Positions 5,133 through 13,775 of a DNA stretch of 13,799 bases are shown here, piece by piece. Made by a program: the position numbers and the translations under genes. Source of the DNA: an uncultured Prevotella sp. (lineage in GTDB: Bacteria > Bacteroidota > Bacteroidia > Bacteroidales > Bacteroidaceae); the NCBI GenBank assembly GCA_900550365.1, contig URRR01000046.1:1-13799 (forward strand), given 5' to 3'. The number at the start of each line of letters is the position of its first letter. Position 1 is the first letter of the stretch. The notes below the pieces were generated by a model. That model searched no databases. It was given only the letters and a program-made list of their open reading frames with translations, and was not told where the DNA came from.

Positions 5133-8100
5133 ATGATTGAAAGACTTTTTAAGAAAAAGGCAATCCTGCTGGTGCTGCTCTTTATTGGAATATGCGCCAA
5201 CCTGCATGCCCAAGGCAACATGGAGGTAAGCGGAGTTGTCACCTTGAAGACGGACGGTCAGCCCGTAATAGGAGCCTCAGTCGTAGAGGTAGGCAATACC
5301 AAGAACGCCACCATAACCGACTTTGACGGTAAGTTCAAACTGAAAGTGTCAGGTGCCGACAGCAAGCTGCAGTTCTCTTATGTAGGCTGCAAGACGGTAA
5401 CCGTGCAGGCCGGACCCTCAATGGAGGTGGTGCTTGAAGAGAACACCGCCATGCTTGAAGACCTCGTAGTGACCGGTTACACCACTCAGCGCAAGGCTGA
5501 CCTTACCGGTGCCATAAGCGTTGTTGACATGGACGAGATTGCCAAGCAGAATGAGAACAACCCGATGAAGGCCCTTCAGGGACGCGTGCCGGGCATGAAC
5601 ATCACCGCCGACGGTAACCCCAGCGGCTCTACGACTATCCGTATCCGTGGTATCGGTACGCTTAACAACAACGACCCGCTGTATATCATTGACGGTGTGC
5701 CCACGAAGGCCGGCATGCACGAGCTTAACGGCAACGACATCGAGTCAATACAGGTACTGAAAGACGCGGCCTCAGCCTCTATCTACGGTTCGCGTGCGGC
5801 CAACGGCGTAATCATCATCACGACAAAGAAAGGCAAGGACGGCAAGCTGAAAGTAAACTTCGACGCCTCTCTGTCTGCCCAGATGTACACTAACAAAATG
5901 GAGGTGCTTAACGCTGAGGAGTACGGCCAGGCAATGTGGCAGGCCTACGTCAACAGCGGACAAGACCCTAACACCAACCCGCTGGGTTATCACTATGACT
6001 GGGGATATGACGCCAACGGCTATCCCATGCTTAACGGAATAACCATGTCCCGCTTCCTTGACTCAGCCAACAAGACGCCCTCTGCCGACACAGATTGGTT
6101 CGACGAGACTACACGTACAGGCTTTATCCAGCAATATAACGTTTCGGTAAGCAACGGCTCTAAGAAAGGTTCATCGTTCTTCTCGCTCGGTTATTACAAG
6201 AACAACGGTATCATCAAATATTCTGACTTTGAACGTTTCTCGGCCCGTATGAACACTGAGTACAAGCTGATTGACGACGTGGTAACCATTGGCGAGCACT
6301 TTACGCTCAACCGCACGTCTGAGGTTCAGGCGCCCGACGGCTTCCTGCAGAACGTGCTCCAGTTTAACCCGTCACTTCCGGTCTACACCATTGACGGTGA
6401 GTTTGCAGGCCCGGTAGGCGGCTATCCTGACCGTGAGAACCCGCTGGCACGCCTGCAGCGCAACGCCGACAACCGCTATACTTACTGGCGTATGTTCGGT
6501 GACGCCTACATAAACCTCAGCCTGTTCAAGGGCTTCAACATCCGCTCAACCTTCGGTATCGACTACGCCCAGAAGGAACAGCGCATCTTCACTTATCCTA
6601 TCACTGAGGGTAACGTCGCTAACGACACGAATGCGGTAGAGGCAAAGCAGGAGCACTGGATGAGATGGATGTGGAACGCCGTTGCGACTTACAACCTCGA
6701 GATAGGCAAGCACCGCGGCGACGTGATGGTAGGTATGGAGCTTAACCGTGAGGATGATGTCAACTTCTCAGGTTACAAGGAAGATTTTGCCATACTTAAT
6801 CCCGACTATATGTGGCCGGATGCAGGTGTAGGCACGGCTCAGGCTTACGGTTCCGGCGAGGGATACTCACTGGTTTCGTTCTTCGGAAAGCTCAACTATT
6901 CTTACGACAGCAAGTATCTTGCTTCGCTCACGATACGTCACGACGGTTCGTCACGCTTCGGTAAGAACAACCGCTACGCTACTTTCCCATCGGTATCAGC
7001 CGGCTGGCGTATCAGCAGTGAGAAGTTCATGCGCAACTTGAAGTGGATTGACGACTTGAAGATACGCGCCTCTTGGGGACAGACCGGTAACCAGGAAATC
7101 TCTAACATCGCACGCTACACTATCTTCGTGCCTAACTATGGTGTTACCGAGTCAGGCGGACAGAGCTACGGTACGTCTTACGACATCGCCGGAACCAACG
7201 GCGGCAGCATCCTGCAGTCAGGCTTCAAGCGTAATCAGATAGGTAACGATGACATCAAGTGGGAGACTACCACGCAGACTAACATCGGTCTTGACTTCTC
7301 TTTGTTCAACCAGACTCTTTACGGATCGTTTGACTGGTTCTACAAGAAGACTACCGACATCCTTGTACAGATGGCCGGAATAGCAGCCATGGGCGAGGGC
7401 AGCTCGCAGTGGATTAACGCCGGCGAGATGGAGAACAGAGGCTTCGAGTTCAACCTCGGATACCGTAACGAAACTCCGTTCGGCCTGAAATACAGCATCA
7501 ACGGTAACATCTCGGCTTACCGCAACAAGATAACCAAGCTGCCTGCAACCGTAGCTGCCAACGGTACTTTCGGAGGAAACGGCGTTGAGAGCGTAATCGG
7601 TCATCCTAACGGAGCACAGGTGGGCTACATCGCTGACGGCATTTTCAAGTCTCAGGACGAAATCGACAACCACGCAACTCAGGAAGGCGCAGGCCTCGGC
7701 CGCATACGTTGGCGCGACCTTAACGGCGACGGCGTGATAAGCGAGGCTGACCAGACGTGGATCTATGACCCGACTCCGGCCTTCAGCTATGGCCTTAACA
7801 TCTATCTTGAGTACAAGAACTTCGACTTCACAATGTTCTGGCAGGGCGTTCAGGGTGTTGACGTTATCAGTGATCTTAAGAAGGAGACTGACCTCTGGAG
7901 CGGTCTTAACCTCGGCTTCCTGAACAAGGGTAAGCGTCTGCTTGACGCCTGGTCGCCCACCAATCCAGACTCTAACATCCCCGCACTGGCCCGTGATGAC
8001 GTGAACAACGAGAAGCGCGTGTCAACCTACTTCGTTGAGGACGGCTCGTTCCTTAAGCTCCGTAACATACAGCTCGGCTATAACTTGCCCGAGAGTGTGG

Positions 8101-8258
8101 TAAGCAAACTGAAGATGGAACGCCTCCGCGTGTACATCAGCGCACAGAACCTGCTCACCATAAAGAGCAAGAACTTCACCGGCGTTGACCCCGAGAACCC
8201 GAATTACGGATATCCTATCCCGCTCACGTTGACGTTCGGAATAAACGTAAGTTTCTAA
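5133..8258 (+). CDS. susC: SusC-family TonB-dependent outer-membrane transporter
   Basis: A full-length 1041-residue SusC homologue that imports glycan oligosaccharides across the outer membrane with TonB/ExbBD energy. The signal peptide is KKKAILLVLLFIGICANLHAQ (about 7-27). A carboxypeptidase-like regulatory domain spans about 31-103 (VSGVV, GASVVEVG, TDFDGKF), followed by the TonB-box area near EDLVVTGYTTQRK (109-121). The plug is at about 122-233 (LQGRVPGMNI, IRIRGIGTLNNNDPLYIIDG, SIYGSRAANGVIIITTKKGK). The 22-stranded barrel fills the rest and ends in FGINVSF, the usual aromatic-ended last strand. No STN domain is present, so it is a plain importer rather than an anti-sigma transducer. 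It heads a four-gene operon with susD 22 bp downstream. The GH32 neighbour points to fructan as cargo. Confidence 0.96.
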   Translation: MIERLFKKKAILLVLLFIGICANLHAQGNMEVSGVVTLKTDGQPVIGASVVEVGNTKNATITDFDGKFKLKVSGADSKLQFSYVGCKTVTVQAGPSMEVVLEENTAMLEDLVVTGYTTQRKADLTGAISVVDMDEIAKQNENNPMKALQGRVPGMNITADGNPSGSTTIRIRGIGTLNNNDPLYIIDGVPTKAGMHELNGNDIESIQVLKDAASASIYGSRAANGVIIITTKKGKDGKLKVNFDASLSAQMYTNKMEVLNAEEYGQAMWQAYVNSGQDPNTNPLGYHYDWGYDANGYPMLNGITMSRFLDSANKTPSADTDWFDETTRTGFIQQYNVSVSNGSKKGSSFFSLGYYKNNGIIKYSDFERFSARMNTEYKLIDDVVTIGEHFTLNRTSEVQAPDGFLQNVLQFNPSLPVYTIDGEFAGPVGGYPDRENPLARLQRNADNRYTYWRMFGDAYINLSLFKGFNIRSTFGIDYAQKEQRIFTYPITEGNVANDTNAVEAKQEHWMRWMWNAVATYNLEIGKHRGDVMVGMELNREDDVNFSGYKEDFAILNPDYMWPDAGVGTAQAYGSGEGYSLVSFFGKLNYSYDSKYLASLTIRHDGSSRFGKNNRYATFPSVSAGWRISSEKFMRNLKWIDDLKIRASWGQTGNQEISNIARYTIFVPNYGVTESGGQSYGTSYDIAGTNGGSILQSGFKRNQIGNDDIKWETTTQTNIGLDFSLFNQTLYGSFDWFYKKTTDILVQMAGIAAMGEGSSQWINAGEMENRGFEFNLGYRNETPFGLKYSINGNISAYRNKITKLPATVAANGTFGGNGVESVIGHPNGAQVGYIADGIFKSQDEIDNHATQEGAGLGRIRWRDLNGDGVISEADQTWIYDPTPAFSYGLNIYLEYKNFDFTMFWQGVQGVDVISDLKKETDLWSGLNLGFLNKGKRLLDAWSPTNPDSNIPALARDDVNNEKRVSTYFVEDGSFLKLRNIQLGYNLPESVVSKLKMERLRVYISAQNLLTIKSKNFTGVDPENPNYGYPIPLTLTFGINVSF

Positions 8259-8280
8259 AAAACAAGCAAAAACAAAAGTC

Positions 8281-10014
8281 ATGAAAAAGATTATATATAC
8301 AACGGCCTTGGCGCTGAGCCTTGTCTGCAGCGGATGTTCTGACTTCCTTGAGGATCAGGTACCGCAAGGAGCCATTGACAACGAGCAGGTACAAGACCCC
8401 GCTTATGTCGACAATCTGGTCATCTCGGCGTATGCCATATGGATATCGGCCGAGGACATCAACTCGTCGTTCTCTATGTGGAACTATGACGTCCGTTCAG
8501 ATGACGCCTACAAAGGCGGTAACGGTACTGAGGACGGTGACGTGTTCCACGCTCTTGAGATATCACAAGGTGTAATGACGACGGCATGGAACATCAGTGA
8601 CATGTGGGAGCGCCTGTATAACTGCGTATCACGCGCCAACGTGGCGTTGCAGTCACTCGATAATGTTGACGAAAGCTCTTATCCGCTCAAGCAGCAGCGT
8701 ATCGCAGAGATGAGATTCCTCCGCGGTCACGGACTTTTCCTGCTGAAGCGCCTCTATAAGCATATTCCAATCACCAACGACGAGAACCTCACGTACGACG
8801 ATTACAACAATTTGTCGAACACCGAGTACACGAACGACGAAGGCTGGCAGCAAATCGCCAACGACTTCCAGTTCGCTTACGACAATCTTCCTGCCACTCA
8901 GGCCGACAAGGGACGTCCTACCAAGGCTGCGGCAGCGGCATATCTTGCCAAGACTTACCTTTACAAGGCTTACCGCCAGGACAATCCTGACAACAATGAG
9001 GTTACAAGCATCAACGCTGATGACCTGCGCAAGGTGGTTGAATACACTGAGAACTCCATAATGCAGGCCGGAGGTTACGCTCTCGAACCTGACTTCCACA
9101 ACAACTTCCGCCCCGAACCGCAGTATGAGAACGGCCCCGAGTCACTCTGGGCAATGCAGTACTCGATGAACGACGGAACCAATAACGGTAACTGTAACTG
9201 GTCATACGGACTCATAGTTCCTGCCATTCCGGGCGTTACTGACGGCGGTTGCGACTTTTACAAGCCAAGTCAGAACCTGGTGAACGCCTTCAGAACCGAT
9301 GCCGACGGTCACCCGCTGTTCGACACTTTCAACAGTTCTGATTATAATAAGGATGTAGACAACGTTGACCCGCGTCTGTTCCTGACGGTCGGAATGCCCG
9401 GTTTTCCGTATGAGTTCAACAAGAAATACATGATGGACCGCTCTTCTACATGGAGCCGAAGCAACGGACTTTACGGATATTATGTTGCCCTGAAGCAGAA
9501 CGTTGACCCCGATGGCGACTATCTTATCAAGGGAAGCTGGTGGGGAAGCCCTATGAACCGCATCGTGATCCGCTATGCCGACGTGCTGCTTATGCGTGCC
9601 GAAGCTCTTATACAGCTTAACGACGGACGTATCGACGAGGCCATAAGCCTGATTAACCAGGTACGCAGCCGCGCAGCGCAGAGCCTTACCATGATAGCTG
9701 ACTATCCGTCACTGTACGGCGTCAAGTTCAATGTTAAGCCCTATACCGGCTCTTACGGACAGGCTGACGCGCTGAAGATGCTCAAGTTCGAGCGCCGTGT
9801 TGAGCTGGCAATGGAGTGCGACCGCTTCTTTGACCTTGTACGTTGGGGAGAGGCTGAGACTGTTCTCAACAAGTACTATGCCGAAGAAACTAATGACTGC
9901 ACGATATATTCAAACGCGCACTTCACGAAGAACAAGAACGAATACCTGCCTGTACCGTTTGCCCAGATAGCTGCAAGCAACGGCAATTACACGCAGAACT
10001 GCGGAGGCTGGTGA
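8281..10014 (+). CDS. susD: SusD/RagB-family surface glycan-binding lipoprotein
   Basis: A 577-residue partner of the upstream SusC. The lipoprotein signal ends LVCSGC, so Cys19 is lipidated. It is followed by SDFLED, acidic as expected for surface-exported Bacteroidetes lipoproteins. Family marks include the N-terminal NCVSRAN and AEMRFLRGHGLFLLKRLY helices (TPR-like part), PTKAAAAAYLAKTYLYKA, and the C-terminal RYADVLLMRAEALIQLNDG, INQVRSRA and FERRVELAMECDRFFDLVRWGEA. The end, EYLPVPFAQIAASNGNYTQN, is typical, but the usual PGY tail reads CGGW. It should sit as a lid on the SusC barrel and deliver oligosaccharides to it. Confidence 0.96.
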   Translation: MKKIIYTTALALSLVCSGCSDFLEDQVPQGAIDNEQVQDPAYVDNLVISAYAIWISAEDINSSFSMWNYDVRSDDAYKGGNGTEDGDVFHALEISQGVMTTAWNISDMWERLYNCVSRANVALQSLDNVDESSYPLKQQRIAEMRFLRGHGLFLLKRLYKHIPITNDENLTYDDYNNLSNTEYTNDEGWQQIANDFQFAYDNLPATQADKGRPTKAAAAAYLAKTYLYKAYRQDNPDNNEVTSINADDLRKVVEYTENSIMQAGGYALEPDFHNNFRPEPQYENGPESLWAMQYSMNDGTNNGNCNWSYGLIVPAIPGVTDGGCDFYKPSQNLVNAFRTDADGHPLFDTFNSSDYNKDVDNVDPRLFLTVGMPGFPYEFNKKYMMDRSSTWSRSNGLYGYYVALKQNVDPDGDYLIKGSWWGSPMNRIVIRYADVLLMRAEALIQLNDGRIDEAISLINQVRSRAAQSLTMIADYPSLYGVKFNVKPYTGSYGQADALKMLKFERRVELAMECDRFFDLVRWGEAETVLNKYYAEETNDCTIYSNAHFTKNKNEYLPVPFAQIAASNGNYTQNCGGW

Positions 10015-10043
10015 TAAAAAACTTTTAAACAAACAAGCACATC

Positions 10044-11444
10044 ATGAAAACAACAATAACCAAACTCGCCGCGCTGGTGTGGGCTTTGCTGATGACGTTT
10101 GCCTTCACCGCCTGTGACGACGACAACACGTCAGACATGCGCCTTGACGGAGAATGCTGGCTGACGGAGCTCAAGATTGACGATTACGCCGGCATAATAG
10201 ACAACGACAACATGACGGTTACCGTAGGTGTGCCCGAGACTTACGACGTCAGTGCCATGACGGTTACCTCTATCGGAGTGTCCGAGGGTGCCGTGGCGTC
10301 AATGGGCGTGGGTCAGGTAGTTGACTTCTCGTTCCCCCAGTCGATAAAGGTGACCAACGGCAATGCCTATCTTACTTATATGGTTACCGTAAAACGCGAC
10401 GAGGCAAAGATAACCTCGTTCAAGCTGAACGACAGATATACCGGAATAATCAACGAGGCAAATCATACCATAACGGTTACCGTGCCGACCACTCTTGACA
10501 TTACGGCCCTTGTGCCTACTATCGAGACAACCGCCGGTGCGACAGTAACGCCGGCTTCAGGACAGGCTGTAGACTTTACCAATCCCGTAGAGTTTACCGT
10601 TACTTACCAGACAGCGACGACGGTTTATACCGTTACCGTCAACCAGTCAGACGCTCCTTCTGCTGTTTATGTAGGTCTGGCTGCTACGATAGACGAGCTC
10701 AATGGCGAGGAGAAAGAGGCCGCAATGTGGATGTTGCAGAACGTAAGCGGAGCGCAATACGTCTCGTTTGACGATGTAGCCAACGGCGCTGTTGACCTCA
10801 GCGAATGCAAGGTTGTATGGTGGCATCTGCACATCGACGGCGGAATAGACAACATGGACAAGTTTGACGCGGCCGCTCCGTCAGCTCTCAGCGCTGTTAA
10901 CGTGCTGAAGGATTATTACGACAACGGCGGCAGCTTCCTGCTGACACGTTACGCGACTTACTATGCAGTCAAGCTCGGTGCTACTAAGGACGGTGCAAAT
11001 CCTAACAACTGCTGGGGACAGAGCGAGGAAACCGCCGAAATAACAACCGGTCCGTGGAGCTTCTATGTTGACGACAACGCAAGTCATCCGATGTTCCAGG
11101 GCGTGGTATCGACTATCGACGGCCGCAACGGAGTCTACACCTGCGACACAGGTTACAGAATAACCAACAGTACTGCACAGTGGCACATCGGCTCAGACTG
11201 GGGCGGATATCCTACCATTGACGACTGGCGCAACCTGCACGGAGCAACAGACCTCGGCTGGGGAGGCGACGGCGCGGTAGTAGTCTGGGAGTATCCGGCT
11301 AACGCTAATGGCGCACGTATTCTCTGCATCGGTTCAGGTGCATACGACTGGTACGCTTACGGCGTTGACACTTCTGCCGACCAGTATCACGGCAACGTGG
11401 CTACAATGACACAGAACGCCATAAATTATCTTATCGGTCAATAA
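10044..11444 (+). CDS. DUF4960-type surface glycan-binding lipoprotein (SusE/F position)
   Basis: A 466-residue predicted lipoprotein. The signal ends AFTAC, so Cys24 is lipidated, and DDDN follows as a surface-export signal. Two Ig-like DUF5018-type repeats span about 36-117 and 121-200. Both carry the pattern I(T/D)xFKL or LKIDD, then TVTVxVP, then VTP/SMG-x-G-Q-V-DF and YTVTV. The C-terminal part (about 206-466) reads like a DUF4960 domain of flavodoxin/GATase-like type, with VVWWHLHIDG, GGSFLLTRYA, WHIGSDWGGYP and ARILCIGSGAYDWYAYG. It has no catalytic site I can identify. The position after susD and before GH32 matches BT1761, the levan-binding surface protein of B. thetaiotaomicron, so binding of fructan is the likely role (inference from family and context). 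Confidence 0.86.
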   Translation: MKTTITKLAALVWALLMTFAFTACDDDNTSDMRLDGECWLTELKIDDYAGIIDNDNMTVTVGVPETYDVSAMTVTSIGVSEGAVASMGVGQVVDFSFPQSIKVTNGNAYLTYMVTVKRDEAKITSFKLNDRYTGIINEANHTITVTVPTTLDITALVPTIETTAGATVTPASGQAVDFTNPVEFTVTYQTATTVYTVTVNQSDAPSAVYVGLAATIDELNGEEKEAAMWMLQNVSGAQYVSFDDVANGAVDLSECKVVWWHLHIDGGIDNMDKFDAAAPSALSAVNVLKDYYDNGGSFLLTRYATYYAVKLGATKDGANPNNCWGQSEETAEITTGPWSFYVDDNASHPMFQGVVSTIDGRNGVYTCDTGYRITNSTAQWHIGSDWGGYPTIDDWRNLHGATDLGWGGDGAVVVWEYPANANGARILCIGSGAYDWYAYGVDTSADQYHGNVATMTQNAINYLIGQ

Positions 11445-11463
11445 ATAAAAACGACATTTTAAT

Positions 11464-13047
11464 ATGAAAAATATGTTATATTCATTGATGCTCGCTGCGA
11501 TGATACTGCCGTTTTCAGCCTGCAGCGACGATGATGACCCCGTCTTGACACAAAAAGACTGGGAGGGAACGAGCGAATATTTCGCTTCCACTGACGAGAA
11601 TCTGTTCGGCAGTTACTATAAGCCTTACGTAGGCTACGTGGGCGACCCGATGCCTTTCTATGACCCGGTGGCACAGGATTTCAAGGTGCTTTACCTGCAG
11701 GACTTCCGTCCGAATCCGGCTGAGACCTATCACCCTATCTGGGGGCTCAGCACCAAGAACGGCGCTGACTATACGTCGCTGGGCGAGCTTATCTCTTGCG
11801 GTGAGGTAGGCGAGGCTGACGCCGCTATCGGTACGGGCAGCACCGTATATGATGAAAGCTCAAAGCTGTACTACACTTTCTATACCGGCCACACTTCGAG
11901 CCGTGAGGTAGTGATGTACGCTACGTCGCCTGATTTCAAGACATGGACCAAGGACAGGGCTTTTTATCTGAAAGGAGATGACTATGGATACAGCACCACT
12001 GACTTCCGTGACCCCTTCGTATTCAAGGGTGACGACGGCGTTTACCACATGCTGATATCAACGACGCAGAACGGAAAGGGCTCGCTTGTAGAGTTTACTT
12101 CATCCGACCTGAAGAGCTGGCAGCATCAGGGCGTGTTCATGACGATGATGTGGGACCGCTTCTATGAGTGTCCTGACGTGTTCAAGATGGGCGACTGGTG
12201 GTACCTCGTCTACTCGGAGAAGCATTCGGCAATACGCAAGGTGCAGTATTTCAAGGGCCGCACGCTCGACGAAATCAAGGCCGCGACAGCCAACGACGCA
12301 GGACTTTGGCCTGACGAGCACGAGGGTTACCTCGATACCCGCGCGTTCTATGCAGGCAAGACAGCGTCTGACGGTACCGACAGATACATCTGGGGCTGGT
12401 GCCCGACGCGTGAGGGCAACGACAACCTGAACGTAGGCGCCGCTCCTAACGAGCCGCAGTGGGCCGGCAATCTGGTTTGTCACAAGATAATCCAGAACGC
12501 TGACGGAACGCTGACGCTCGGCCCCGTGCCAGGCATTGACAGCAAATACACCGAGACTACTGCCGTTAACGTTATGGCTAAGAGCGATGCCGGAGTTACC
12601 GAAAGCAACGGAACTTACACGCTGACGGGCGACGCTTACGTGCTGTTCACACGCCTGAAGGTGCACAACAAGATTTCGTTTACGGTCAAGACGGCAGGCA
12701 AGGGCGACAAGTTCGGCGTCTCATTGGTGCGCGGAAGTGACTCAGACAAGTATTATACTCTGACCTTAGACCCTGAGGACAACGACAACAAACGCCGCAT
12801 CAACCTCAACGAAGAGGGCACGGCAGGCACAGGACTGATAAGCGGAATGGATAGTTACGCATTCCCCACGCCGGCTGACAACACTTATAACGTGACCATA
12901 TATACCGACAATTCTGTCTGCGTGATGTATGTAAACAACGTTGTTGTAAGCACGCAGCGCCTCTACCGCACGCAGAAGAACTGCTGGTCAGTCAACTGCT
13001 ACGGCGGAACCATTGAGCTCAGCAATGTCAGCGTAAGCTGTTACTGA
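11464..13047 (+). CDS. Surface GH32 fructanase lipoprotein, probable endo-levanase
   Basis: A 527-residue glycoside hydrolase family 32 enzyme. The lipoprotein signal ends PFSAC (Cys20) and is followed by SDDDD, so it should face outward at the cell surface. All three catalytic carboxylates are present: nucleophile Asp61 in VGDPMPFY (the family's NDP site), Asp183 in FRDPF, and acid/base Glu235 in YECPD. The five-bladed propeller covers about 50-360, and a C-terminal beta-sandwich (about 375-527) carries no catalytic motif. The GDPM form of the first motif and the lipid anchor recall BT1760, the surface endo-levanase, more than periplasmic exo-fructosidases. Linkage choice (levan or inulin) cannot be settled from sequence alone. 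It is the last gene of the PUL operon, 19 bp after the DUF4960 gene, and is followed by a strong terminator. Confidence 0.93.
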   Translation: MKNMLYSLMLAAMILPFSACSDDDDPVLTQKDWEGTSEYFASTDENLFGSYYKPYVGYVGDPMPFYDPVAQDFKVLYLQDFRPNPAETYHPIWGLSTKNGADYTSLGELISCGEVGEADAAIGTGSTVYDESSKLYYTFYTGHTSSREVVMYATSPDFKTWTKDRAFYLKGDDYGYSTTDFRDPFVFKGDDGVYHMLISTTQNGKGSLVEFTSSDLKSWQHQGVFMTMMWDRFYECPDVFKMGDWWYLVYSEKHSAIRKVQYFKGRTLDEIKAATANDAGLWPDEHEGYLDTRAFYAGKTASDGTDRYIWGWCPTREGNDNLNVGAAPNEPQWAGNLVCHKIIQNADGTLTLGPVPGIDSKYTETTAVNVMAKSDAGVTESNGTYTLTGDAYVLFTRLKVHNKISFTVKTAGKGDKFGVSLVRGSDSDKYYTLTLDPEDNDNKRRINLNEEGTAGTGLISGMDSYAFPTPADNTYNVTIYTDNSVCVMYVNNVVVSTQRLYRTQKNCWSVNCYGGTIELSNVSVSCY

Positions 13048-13075
13048 TACTTTTCTGGCTTTTACGGTTAGCACG

Positions 13076-13133
13076 AGCCGTGCCATGCAAGCCCCGTCTG
13101 ACGCGGGCTGCGCATGGCGCGGCTTTCCTTTTT
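13076..13133 (+). terminator. PUL operon terminator
   Basis: AGCCGTGCCATGC pairs with GCATGGCGCGGCT over 13 bp with one G-U pair. An inner stem AGCCC/GGGCT with a CGT/ACG extension sits in the loop. TTCCTTTTT follows. It begins 28 bases after the GH32 stop and should stop transcription efficiently. Confidence 0.88.
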
Positions 13134-13166
13134 GCCGACTGTTGACGCCCGTCTTTTACTCCCTTT

Positions 13167-13373
13167 GTAACTGCCTGATAATCAGCACCGTTGCAAAAGG
13201 CCGTCTTTTGGCTTCTAAAAGACGGCCTTTTAGCGTCCAATATGTGGCCTTTTAGCTTTCAATATGCCGTCTTTTACAAAACAAAAGACGGCATATTGAA
13301 AAGAAGTTAGAGAAGTTATAGAAGTTATCACTCGCTCCGCTCGTTAGAAGTTAAAGCCGAATGCTTTGTTGGT
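13167..13373. repeat. Composite hairpin repeat, unit A copy 2
   Basis: Same order and orientation as 4305-4487: CTGATAATCAG, two tandem hairpins, three GAAGTTA units, a short GC hairpin site, GAAGTTA and AAAGC-CGAAT-GCTTT. The hairpins are perfect here: 13195-13231 has a 15-bp stem and 13257-13301 a 19-bp stem, both with 7-base loops and both built on AAAAGACGGC. The short site reads ACTCGCTCCGCTCGT instead of the ACGCCC/GGGCGT hairpin. It lies just after the PUL terminator. Confidence 0.75.
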
Positions 13374-13378
13374 TGCAT

Positions 13379-13533
13379 AGCAAATCTCCTTGTCTGCTTG
13401 TCTGCTTGTTTACTTGTCTCTTGTCTGCTAAGAAAAGAGAAGTTATCACGCCCTTCGGGCGTTAGAAGTTAAAGCCATATGCTTTGCTTCAGCAGATAAG
13501 ATACGAGCAGACAAGCAGACAAGGAGATTTGCT
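13379..13533. repeat. Unit B copy 2 inside a 28-bp perfect inverted repeat
   Basis: Arms 13379-13406 and 13506-13533 are exact reverse complements of 28 bp, built from AATCTCCTTGTCTGCTTG. Between them are CTTGTCT-type short repeats, the ACGCCC/GGGCGT hairpin flanked by GAAGTTA, and AAAGC-CATAT-GCTTT. A further 16-base direct copy of the arm sequence lies at 13570-13585. No coding potential is visible. Confidence 0.72.
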
Positions 13534-13627
13534 TTATTTTTGTTTACCGAGATGTCAATCTGCTAAAGTAATCTCCTTGTCTGCTGAAAAAGTTCGCTTG
13601 ATGATATGTTTTTATCTGTAAAATGAT

Positions 13628-13635
13628 TATATTTG
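13628..13635 (+). promoter_or_regulatory. -7 box of a promoter for the gene starting at 13776
   Basis: TATATTTG matches the Bacteroidetes -7 consensus exactly. No TTTG is at the usual -33 distance (the area reads GATATGTTTTTATC). Transcription from about 13642 would leave a leader of roughly 130 nt, 13642-13775, in which I see no RNA family I can name. Confidence 0.5.
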
Positions 13636-13775
13636 CAAGGAGAGTTTTGCGGTTCAGGCGTTTAAGGTTATCCCGCTTGCTTTTATTCCGGGCTGTCAGT
13701 TGGCTGTTGTCAAACGGCACATTGTCTTGCTACAGAAAAACTTCACACGGTTTTAACAATTAAAATAAAAAAGTA

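Noticed and set aside
12100..12666. 188-residue open frame on the minus strand
   Set aside because: It lies inside the GH32 gene, whose frame carries all catalytic motifs. The reverse frame resembles no family and is a by-product of codon bias.
13380..13440. Repeated CTTGTCTG units that might suggest a CRISPR array
   Set aside because: The units are 8 bp, head-to-tail and imperfect, without unique spacers of constant length. No cas genes are nearby.
13642..13775. Possible riboswitch in the leader of the last gene
   Set aside because: I could not match any conserved riboswitch core, and no convincing stem set or terminator/antiterminator pair is visible.
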